NCBI GenBank assembly: GCA_016839665.1
Contig: JAEOTU010000152.1
Location: forward strand, 1-10,398
From: Candidatus Hodarchaeota archaeon
GTDB lineage: Archaea > Asgardarchaeota > Heimdallarchaeia > Hodarchaeales > Hodarchaeaceae
Length of the DNA stretch: 10,398 nucleotides
Direction of reading: 5' to 3'
Shown: positions 5,588 through 10,398 of the stretch, piece after piece
Layout: each line of letters opens with the position of its first letter
How positions within the stretch are numbered: the first letter of the stretch is position 1
The notes under the pieces: model-generated
What the model saw: only the letters and a program-made list of their open reading frames with translations
Database searches by the model: none
Told to the model about the DNA's origin: nothing
Translations under genes and position numbers: made by a program

Positions 5588-6667
5588 TCATGCTCTCTTT
5601 ATTGTTATTTCCACAACATCTGTATCCTTCAGTTCATGCTCCAATCCCACTCTTTGACCAGGAAAATCAACAGATAAACCCCATACTTTTGCATAACGGA
5701 AAAACTTGAGGAAATCTTTATGAATTTTCTCTGCTAATTCACCTACAGTTGTTCCTATAGGACATATAAAGGGGTGTTTATAGTTAGCTTCGCGTCTTGG
5801 GGGTTTGGTATAGATTCTCATGACTTCTAGAACGTTATAAAGGTATTCTTTTAGCTTTAAGAGGGAGTTTTCGTCTTTTATCGTGATTGGATGGATTGAT
5901 AGAGGAGTGATTGATTTTAAAATATTAAAGTTTTGTCGTGACCTAGGAAGATCTCCCTTCGTTGCAATAATAGCTAAATTATTAAGCGAATCTGTGATTT
6001 CTAGAAGACCAGCATTTTGTAGTTGTTCCATGAGGAATTTGTATTGCCGATTGATATCCAATGATAGATCTATTACTAGCAGTATAGCGTCCGCTGTTCT
6101 CGCAACTCGTACAATCTGTTTATTAATTTCCCAATCTTCTTTAAAATCTAAAAAACCAGGGATATCAATAATTTGGATCTTTAAGTTATTATGTTCACAT
6201 GTTCCTGCTAACGCGGTTCTGGTTGTATGAAGATAATTACCAATTTTTACATCTGTGTTGGTAATGGCATTCATTAGAGTACTTTTTCCAACATTGGAAA
6301 GACCAAAGAGCACTATCCTCCCATCCCCCGAACGAGGAATATGGAATGGATCATATTGACGTCCTTTTTGTTTTGGTTTAAATTGAGCTTCTGCTTTGAG
6401 ATCTTCTAATTGTCGAATCAGAAGCTGAAACATTCCAACTTTATTTAATTTTTTAACTTTGATATCTTCTATAATGTCCTCTAATTCACTAACTAATTCT
6501 TTTCCTTCTAAAATTCTGATTCTTCTTGCTACGTTGAATCGGTACCATTTTAACTTCCTTTTATAATTACTCATTTCTTTCAACTCCTTTTTAGGGTTAT
6601 CGAATGTTCGTCTCATTTTTTCTTGTTTTTCCTCGAAAAGATGGGGAATTTCTAGGGCTCTCATCAC
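5588..6667 (-). CDS. DRG/Obg-type GTPase with C-terminal TGS domain, divergent architecture
   Basis: The protein has 359 residues counted from GTG 6667, with ATG as the next codon. A charged helical N-terminus (1-105) precedes the G domain. G1 is GLSNVGKST (122-130), G3 is DIPG (168-171) and G4 is TKGD (236-239). The TGS domain (299-356) is very close to DRG proteins: IHKDFLKFFRYAKVWG, then PGQRVGLEHELKDTDVV. DRG GTPases act with ribosomes in translation. Unlike them, this protein has LDFKEDWEINKQ instead of the glycine-rich switch II, and no room for the S5D2L insert between G3 and G4. It is probably a paralogue rather than the main DRG. The start is uncertain: ATG 6574 has AAGGAG nine bases upstream and would leave a complete G domain (328 residues). 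A TATA-like ATTAATTATT near 6745 favours a start nearer 6664. Confidence 0.85.
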   Translation of the reverse strand: MMRALEIPHLFEEKQEKMRRTFDNPKKELKEMSNYKRKLKWYRFNVARRIRILEGKELVSELEDIIEDIKVKKLNKVGMFQLLIRQLEDLKAEAQFKPKQKGRQYDPFHIPRSGDGRIVLFGLSNVGKSTLMNAITNTDVKIGNYLHTTRTALAGTCEHNNLKIQIIDIPGFLDFKEDWEINKQIVRVARTADAILLVIDLSLDINRQYKFLMEQLQNAGLLEITDSLNNLAIIATKGDLPRSRQNFNILKSITPLSIHPITIKDENSLLKLKEYLYNVLEVMRIYTKPPRREANYKHPFICPIGTTVGELAEKIHKDFLKFFRYAKVWGLSVDFPGQRVGLEHELKDTDVVEITIKRA

Positions 6668-6722
6668 CTTTGGAACGCAGATAGGAGCAGAGGTCGTTTA
6701 GAAGGCATTGAAGAATGAGTAG

Positions 6723-6738
6723 TTCCTTAATAGGAAAA
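6723..6738. repeat. TTCCTTAATAGGAAAA, copy of the palindrome beyond the GTPase gene
   Basis: TTCCT-TAAT-AGGAA is an inverted repeat with 5-base arms. The 16 bases TTCCTTAATAGGAAAA also occur, exactly and inverted, at 5538-5553, so the two copies bracket the GTPase gene. This copy falls between the minus-strand TATA-like box near 6745 and the start it predicts near 6720, an operator-like place. Confidence 0.45.
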
Positions 6739-6813
6739 GATAATAATTAATGCTTATTAGATAAGAAAGAATTAACAGTTGGTACTACCCACTCTAATAG
6801 TCACCAGAAGTAA

Positions 6814-6921
6814 GTTGCTGTACGAACTTATGCAGGAAAGAAATGCTCAGAAGCCAATGTACAAAGGATAATGACAGCAGCTAATAGTTCTAACTAAATT
6901 AGAGCGCGAGTTTCCCTCGCA
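6814..6921 (+). pseudogene. Possible fossil of a ribosomal protein P1/L12 gene
   Basis: One forward frame reads RTYAGKKCSEANVQRIMTAA (6823-6882), then NSSN, a TAA at 6895-6897, and IRARVSLA. Archaeal P1/L12 proteins begin with a short helix followed by YAGKxITEENVxxVLxAAG and then an ExRxKALVAAL-like segment. The two reading-frame pieces line up with this pattern in order, with an in-frame stop where an acidic residue is expected. A stop (6811-6813) also precedes the matching part, and no start or C-terminal half is recognisable. The match is by memory over about 35 residues and could be chance. Confidence 0.3.
6906..6920. repeat. Short GC-rich hairpin
   Basis: GCGAG-TTTCC-CTCGC forms a 5-base stem with a 5-base loop, GC-rich compared with its surroundings. 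No T-run follows, so it is not a typical terminator. It overlaps the end of the possible P1/L12 fossil. Confidence 0.3.
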
Positions 6922-6979
6922 CCACATTATATTGTAAGAGTGGAGAGTAGCATTATTATCGATTATCATTATTGCCAAG

Positions 6980-6990
6980 TTTTTATAAAA
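6980..6990. promoter_or_regulatory. TATA-like sequence without a clear gene
   Basis: TTTTTATAAAA is a strong, nearly symmetric TATA-like sequence. It lies about 185 bases before the radical SAM start, which would mean a long leader or an unannotated short transcript. It could also be only AT-rich filler. Confidence 0.25.
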
Positions 6991-7018
6991 TTTGATATTT
7001 AGGTAATCCTAATTATAT

Positions 7019-7096
7019 CTGTTTTTCAAACTTATTTTAACACTGTTTTTCAGAAGAGATTACTAAAAGATCAATAAAGTTAAAAGTAAAAGATCA
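7019..7096 (+). repeat. Two pairs of 10-base direct repeats
   Basis: CTGTTTTTCA occurs at 7019-7028 and 7043-7052 (24 bases apart). TAAAAGATCA occurs at 7064-7073 and 7087-7096 (23 bases apart). The near-equal spacing, about two helix turns, upstream of the radical SAM gene could mark protein-binding sites. AT-rich composition makes chance plausible. Confidence 0.35.
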
Positions 7097-7175
7097 GGAT
7101 GAAAAAACCCTTAATTGGATAATGTAAAATTAAACAAGTATCCCTACACCTACCTCACAGAGAGAGAAGGCAAGA

Positions 7176-7991
7176 ATGAAAATTAATTTTCGAGAAGCTA
7201 AGAGTATTATCACCAAAAGTAATATTCCATCTGTTGACTATGTTATTAATCCCTATATTGGTTGCCAGCATGGTTGTATTTATTGTTATGCTGAATTTAT
7301 GATTAGATTTACTGGTCACAAAGGTGATAAATGGGGAGAATTTTTGGATATAAAGGAGTTTAGTGCTAATAAGATTAGGCCCGAGAAATTTAAGGGAAAG
7401 AGGATTCTACTAAGTTCAGTAACAGATCCATACTTACCACTTGAGAAAAAGTATCAAAATACACGTAAAATTCTGGAAAGACTCGTTGGGACTGATGCTG
7501 AAATCTCTGTTCTCACGAAATCGAAATTGGTTGTTAGGGATATTGATCTGTTTAAAAAATTCAAAAAAATTGAGGTCGGAATCTCTATTAGCACATTAGA
7601 TGAGACCTTTGCGAAAAAAATTGAGCGAGGAGCATCGAAACCTTCAGATCGGTTAGAAGCTTTAAGAACACTCTATGAGGCAGGCATCCAAACTTATACG
7701 TTCATTTCCCCGTTTTTCCCAGAGATTACTGATTACAAAGCAATCATTGAAGAGACTGCAAATTATACACACAATTATATGTTCGAGAATTTAAACTTCA
7801 GGCCGCATAATATCCCGCGAATATTGAGTATTATCAAAGAAAACTATCCCGATTTAACAGCCAAATACCAGGAAATTCGTAATGATAGGACTTATTGGGA
7901 TATTGTTGAAGCAGAGATTAGGAATTATTGTGAAGAAAAAAAACTCCAATATTCAATTGAATTTCATCATGGTGGATTCTCAAAAAGTTAA
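7176..7991 (+). CDS. SplB-like radical SAM protein
   Basis: The protein has 271 residues. The N-terminal INPYIGCQHGCIYCYAE holds the C30-x3-C34-x2-C37 triad that binds the 4Fe-4S cluster and S-adenosylmethionine. It is in the context typical of the COG1533 (SplB, spore photoproduct lyase-like) group. Further family motifs are VTDPYLPLE (82-90), VLTKS (112-116), SISTLDE (137-143) and ERGA (150-153). The chain is shorter than true spore photoproduct lyase, and C252 is the only cysteine outside the triad, so DNA photolesion repair should not be assumed; most archaeal members have no known reaction. ATG 7176 has AAGG ending 5 bases upstream. The gene stands alone after a 508-base stretch and is convergent with the next gene, 9 bases away. 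The superfamily assignment is firm; the substrate is unknown. Confidence 0.88.
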   Translation: MKINFREAKSIITKSNIPSVDYVINPYIGCQHGCIYCYAEFMIRFTGHKGDKWGEFLDIKEFSANKIRPEKFKGKRILLSSVTDPYLPLEKKYQNTRKILERLVGTDAEISVLTKSKLVVRDIDLFKKFKKIEVGISISTLDETFAKKIERGASKPSDRLEALRTLYEAGIQTYTFISPFFPEITDYKAIIEETANYTHNYMFENLNFRPHNIPRILSIIKENYPDLTAKYQEIRNDRTYWDIVEAEIRNYCEEKKLQYSIEFHHGGFSKS

Positions 7992-8000
7992 ACTATGCTG

Positions 8001-8690
8001 CTATTGAAAAATTCCAAACTCCCTATATTCACATTTGTTTCTCCTATCACAACCGTCACAATGGTTGCAACCTAACTGGCTATCAACGTTTTTTCCTATT
8101 AGTGTCAAAAAGGATGTGGATTTAATTGGTTTCATCATTAATTTGGATGTTACTGTTACTCCTATTGGAGTTAAATCAACTAAATCGAACAGTTTCTTTT
8201 GATAACTGACATCAAAATCAGCTCCTCCTGGAATTATTCTTCCAGTATAAACCATTTCTTTTTCTCCTGCAATAGCTACTATTTTTTCATAGATTTGTTC
8301 CGCGCAGAACTCTACCAAACTAGAAGCAAGCGTGTCAAGAACTAGCCCTCTTTCCATTCGTCCTGAAACAAACAACTCGTTTACCCTGTTCTCAGGCTTC
8401 TCACCGAGTGTTACTACAGCTGTTGCGACCAAGTTAGCTTGGTTCCAGAGTTTTTCCTCCTTTGATGGTGAAGATGAGAGTGATAGAACAGCTTTTGGAT
8501 CGCTATTAGTCATTAACCAGTCTCGCTCGTTGTCGATACTAGCGTTTATACTTGATAACTTGTCCTCATTACCCCGAGAGAAGTAGGATCTAATTGGAGC
8601 GATATCCATATCAAGTTTGAATGAGTCTCTGTAAAAAACTTTCTGTTCTATCACTGTGAATCGAGATTTACTCACTCTCAAGGAAGTCAA
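8001..8690 (-). CDS. Protein like the B12-dependent methionine synthase activation domain
   Basis: The protein has 229 residues. The C-terminal half has the pattern of the MetH reactivation domain and its stand-alone relatives. This is YQKKLFDLVDLTPIGVTVTS (163-182), then KLMMKPIKSTSFLTLIG (183-199) and a cysteine-rich end, C208-x2-C211-x2-C214-x5-C220. In MetH this domain binds S-adenosylmethionine to re-methylate inactive cob(II)alamin. The usual PGY motif appears as PGG (154-156). No methionine synthase core or corrinoid-binding gene lies nearby, so the partner is unknown. The C-terminal cysteines may bind a metal or Fe-S cluster (inference). The start is uncertain: TTG 8690, TTG 8681 and GTG 8675 are all possible and none has a clear ribosome-binding site; a TATA-like TTTTTATTC near 8724 suggests a near-leaderless transcript. 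The gene is divergent from ribokinase. Confidence 0.68.
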   Translation of the reverse strand: MTSLRVSKSRFTVIEQKVFYRDSFKLDMDIAPIRSYFSRGNEDKLSSINASIDNERDWLMTNSDPKAVLSLSSSPSKEEKLWNQANLVATAVVTLGEKPENRVNELFVSGRMERGLVLDTLASSLVEFCAEQIYEKIVAIAGEKEMVYTGRIIPGGADFDVSYQKKLFDLVDLTPIGVTVTSKLMMKPIKSTSFLTLIGKNVDSQLGCNHCDGCDRRNKCEYREFGIFQ

Positions 8691-8742
8691 GAATCTTACT
8701 CATTAAGATTTGGGGGATAAGAATAAAAAAAAACCACGAGGA

Positions 8743-8752
8743 TGCATATGCA
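8743..8752. promoter_or_regulatory. Palindrome TGCATATGCA in the divergent promoter region
   Basis: This perfect 10-base palindrome lies between the methionine-synthase-activation-like gene and ribokinase. It is 22 bases before the ribokinase ATG and close to the start site that the A-rich stretch at 8721-8733 would predict for ribokinase. It could be an operator for ribokinase; this rests on position alone. Confidence 0.3.
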
Positions 8753-8774
8753 AGGTGCGATTTGAGGATTATTC

Positions 8775-9734
8775 ATGAATGCTAAAGAAAAGTATGTTCT
8801 TGTTGTTGGTTCTAGTAACATGGATCTCAATATGTATTCGAAAAGATTTCCTACTCCTGGTGAAACTGTTACTGGGGGAATGTTTACTCAATCTTTTGGA
8901 GGAAAAGGAGCAAACCAATCAGTTGCTTCTATTAGATCAGGGAGTAATACGGTTTTCATTGGAAAGGTGGGGAATGATACATTTGGAGCCCAAATGCTTG
9001 AGCATTTGGCAGACGAGGGGATAAATACTACAGGTACGATAATAGATCCAGATGTAGCCAGTGGTGTTGCTATTATATTAATAGACTCTAATGGTCAGAA
9101 TATGATTAGTGTTGCACCAGGTGCAAATAAAAAATTAGTTCAGGAAGATTTAAAAAATGCTGTTGATATAATAGAGAATGCTTCTGTTGTAATACTGCAA
9201 ATGGAAATTCAATTAGAAGTTATTCGTGAAATCTTTAGCATTGCTTCCGAAAAAAAAGTAATATCAATTCTAAATCCTGCACCTTTTAAAGAAATCCCAT
9301 TAGAGGTTTTAAAAACAGTTGATATCATAACTCCCAATGAAAACGAGCTCTATAAACTTCATGTATCACTCGGATTTAAAGAACAGCAAGATAAGTTTCA
9401 TGAAAAGATTTCAAACATCGCTAATGATCTCCATAGTCGTGGAATAAATACGATTATAGTTACATTAGGGAATAAGGGTTGTTTTGTTTCTGAAAGGAAA
9501 ACTGGGGAGCAATATCATGTTTCAGCAATTGAGATTGCTGCTATTGATGCTGTTGGAGCAGGCGATTGTTTTAATGGTGTTCTAGCTAGCAGATTATGCA
9601 AAGGTGACAATTTACGGACAGCTACAAGATATGCTAATGTAGCAGCTTCTATAGCAGTAACGAGAACAGGAGCCCAGACTTCGATGCCTTTCTGGAATGA
9701 GATTGAACAAAAGTACGCCGAATTGTATGGATAG
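8775..9734 (+). CDS. rbsK: Ribokinase (PfkB family)
   Basis: The 319-residue length is close to typical ribokinases (about 300-310). The enzyme phosphorylates ribose to ribose 5-phosphate with ATP in the cytosol. The ribokinase series is complete. It has VGSSNMDL (11-18), PTPGETVTG (26-34), FGGKGANQSV (41-50), FIGKVGNDTFG (61-71), SGVAIILID (96-104), APGANKKL (114-121), NPAP (167-170), TPNENE (186-191), VTLGNKG (229-235) and DAVGAGDCFNG (258-268) with catalytic D264. A C-terminal AN-AAS-GA-SMP segment follows. GGKG with N15/D17 is the ribose-binding face. ATG 8775 has GAGG ending 7 bases upstream. No transporter or nucleosidase gene is adjacent. Deoxyribokinase or another PfkB sugar kinase is possible, but the motifs favour ribokinase. 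The palindrome at 8743-8752 may control it. Confidence 0.9.
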   Translation: MNAKEKYVLVVGSSNMDLNMYSKRFPTPGETVTGGMFTQSFGGKGANQSVASIRSGSNTVFIGKVGNDTFGAQMLEHLADEGINTTGTIIDPDVASGVAIILIDSNGQNMISVAPGANKKLVQEDLKNAVDIIENASVVILQMEIQLEVIREIFSIASEKKVISILNPAPFKEIPLEVLKTVDIITPNENELYKLHVSLGFKEQQDKFHEKISNIANDLHSRGINTIIVTLGNKGCFVSERKTGEQYHVSAIEIAAIDAVGAGDCFNGVLASRLCKGDNLRTATRYANVAASIAVTRTGAQTSMPFWNEIEQKYAELYG

Positions 9735-9794
9735 TTAAGAGAGAAATTAACATTAAGACTTGTAGACAAATTATTACAAATAAAACTCCATCCT

Positions 9795-9809
9795 GAAAAC
9801 ATGGTTTTC
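9795..9809. terminator. Hairpin downstream of ribokinase, possible terminator
   Basis: GAAAAC-ATG-GTTTTC forms a 6-base stem with a 3-base loop, followed by TTTC. It lies 61 bases after the ribokinase stop and before the next gene on the same strand, so it could separate the two transcripts. The U-tract is broken by C. Confidence 0.3.
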
Positions 9810-9835
9810 TTTCAACTAATGTAGGAAATGACTTA

Positions 9836-9845
9836 AGACATGTCT
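9836..9845. promoter_or_regulatory. Palindrome AGACATGTCT upstream of the last gene
   Basis: This perfect 10-base palindrome lies 35 bases before ATG 9881, within the likely promoter region of the propeller-like gene. It may be a regulator site. Nothing beyond symmetry and position supports this. Confidence 0.2.
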
Positions 9846-9880
9846 AAAGAACTCTGGAATTAAAAAAATATGGTGATGTT

Positions 9881-10398
9881 ATGAATTTATTTGAAAAAAT
9901 CAGGCTAATTCTTGAAACACAAGGATATTTTCCTTACGACATAGGTAGTGTGAATCAATTAGCAGCAGCAGAATTCCTTACTCCAAGTAACGCTTCAATA
10001 ATACATCTAACGTCCTTAATTCAAGATCCTAATGCCCACAAACCGATTTTACCAGAAAATGCCTTTACTATTGACGCGAAATTCTCTCCTGACGAATCAT
10101 GGATCGCACTCCCAGTTGATTACACAGGAAAAGAACTTAGTTCCCTTTATCGTTTATCTACTGCTTCAACTGAACAGCTACCTCCCTTAGAGCAGATTAG
10201 TCGTAGTGAGGGCAGGCATTTATGGTTAGACTGGAGTCTTGATGGAGAAAAACTTGCCTGGTGTTTTTCCCAAGCAACAGGAAATAAATTAATTATATTG
10301 TCAAATCAACCCAATTCAGAGGAAAAAACGGTGTGGGAAGGTGCTGCCATCCCGTTGATTGGGCATTGGAAGCATCCTACTTTAATAAAATTCAGAGT
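9881..10398 (+). CDS. N-terminal part of a probable beta-propeller (TolB/S9-peptidase-like) protein
   Basis: The frame is open from ATG 9881 to the window end, giving 172 residues without a stop. The start is supported by GGTGAT ending three bases upstream. No signal peptide is seen; the chain begins MNLFEKIRLILETQGYFPYD. Two blade-like units follow: KFSPDESWIALPVDYTGKEL and then LYRLST, and DWSLDGEKLAWCFSQATGNK and then LIILSNQ. The FSPD-W-A and WS-DG-KLAW pattern followed by a small-residue turn is typical of WD40-like/TolB propeller repeats. These often form the N-terminal half of S9 prolyl-oligopeptidase-type hydrolases, with the catalytic domain C-terminal and so outside this window. The family assignment is tentative. 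It follows ribokinase on the same strand by 146 bases that include a possible terminator, so co-transcription is doubtful. Confidence 0.6.
   Translation, partial: MNLFEKIRLILETQGYFPYDIGSVNQLAAAEFLTPSNASIIHLTSLIQDPNAHKPILPENAFTIDAKFSPDESWIALPVDYTGKELSSLYRLSTASTEQLPPLEQISRSEGRHLWLDWSLDGEKLAWCFSQATGNKLIILSNQPNSEEKTVWEGAAIPLIGHWKHPTLIKFR

Larger units (their letters stand above)
6668..7175. other. 508-base stretch without an intact gene
   Basis: All three forward frames are broken by frequent stops and I see no tRNA or rRNA. From the GTPase side it holds a palindrome also found beyond that gene (6723-6738), a TATA-like stretch for the minus strand near 6740-6752, a possible fossil of a ribosomal P1/L12 gene (6814-6921), a hairpin (6906-6920), a strong TATA-like sequence (6980-6990), the palindrome TTAGG-TAAT-CCTAA (6999-7012), two pairs of 10-base direct repeats (7019-7096) and the leader of the radical SAM gene. 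An unrecognised small RNA downstream of 6990 cannot be excluded. Confidence 0.6.

Noticed and set aside
5883..6230. Plus-strand 115-codon open frame inside the GTPase gene
   Set aside because: It is antisense to well-conserved GTPase motifs and has no recognisable domain or ribosome-binding site.
6574..6589. AAGGAG nine bases before ATG 6574 as the only GTPase start
   Set aside because: AAG GAG are also ordinary Lys-Glu codons in a charged region, so it is kept as an alternative rather than chosen.
6906..6924. GCGAG hairpin followed by ACCA, resembling the 3' end of a tRNA
   Set aside because: No acceptor partner, anticodon arm or TTCGA loop can be built upstream, so it is not a tRNA.
8668..8703. 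Minus-strand ATG at 8703 with an 11-codon frame (MSKILDFLESE)
   Set aside because: It overlaps the start of the activation-like gene in another frame and stops at once. It is probably chance, although a sequencing frameshift at the gene's start cannot be excluded.
9515..9802. Minus-strand 95-codon open frame over the end of ribokinase
   Set aside because: It is antisense to the conserved DAVGAGD region of ribokinase and is a shadow of it.

Overview
This is an AT-rich window that most resembles the chromosome of an archaeon. The pointers are a GTPase with a DRG-type TGS domain (an archaeal/eukaryotic hallmark), A/T-rich TATA-like boxes about 25-30 bases upstream of several starts, one of them with a purine-rich BRE-like flank, mixed use of ATG, GTG and TTG starts, and an SplB-type radical SAM protein. 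The lineage cannot be fixed from the sequence alone; an uncultured, Asgard-like or euryarchaeal genome would fit. There are no insertion sequences, CRISPR arrays, tRNAs or rRNAs that I can support.

Layout: (1) 1-714, minus: N-terminal part of a GAF-domain sensor histidine kinase that leaves the window exactly at its H-box. (2) 847-2917, plus: a DUF302 protein followed by a two-domain calcineurin-like metallophosphoesterase, probably one operon. (3) 2932-3399, minus: ferritin/rubrerythrin-like four-helix protein, divergent from (4) 3522-3938, plus: four-helix membrane protein. (5) 3921-4820, minus: phosphoribosyltransferase-fold protein, divergent from (6) 4949-5464, plus: isoprenylcysteine-methyltransferase-like membrane enzyme with a histidine-rich N-terminus. 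(7) 5588-6667, minus: DRG/TGS-type GTPase of unusual architecture. (8) 6668-7175: a 508-base stretch without an intact gene, holding a possible ribosomal P1/L12 gene fossil, a palindrome shared with the other end of the GTPase gene, a TATA-like box and short direct repeats. (9) 7176-7991, plus: SplB-like radical SAM protein. (10) 8001-8690, minus: protein like the B12-dependent methionine synthase activation domain. (11) 8775-9734, plus: ribokinase. (12) 9881-end, plus: start of a protein that looks like a beta-propeller.

Gene orientation alternates almost strictly, so most genes seem to be transcribed alone from short divergent promoter regions and to end convergently, with gaps of 9-14 bases or a short overlap. 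There is no obvious shared pathway. The genes are housekeeping, sensory and redox or cofactor functions. Ribokinase (ribose 5-phosphate supply) and the phosphoribosyltransferase (PRPP use) are loosely related in metabolism, but they are far apart and on opposite strands.

The observations most worth following are a DRG-like GTPase that seems to have lost the S5D2L insert and the glycine-rich switch II, the tandem phosphoesterase whose second copy has lost most metal ligands, and the 16-base palindromic motif found on both sides of the GTPase gene. I found no convincing new defence or mobile system.
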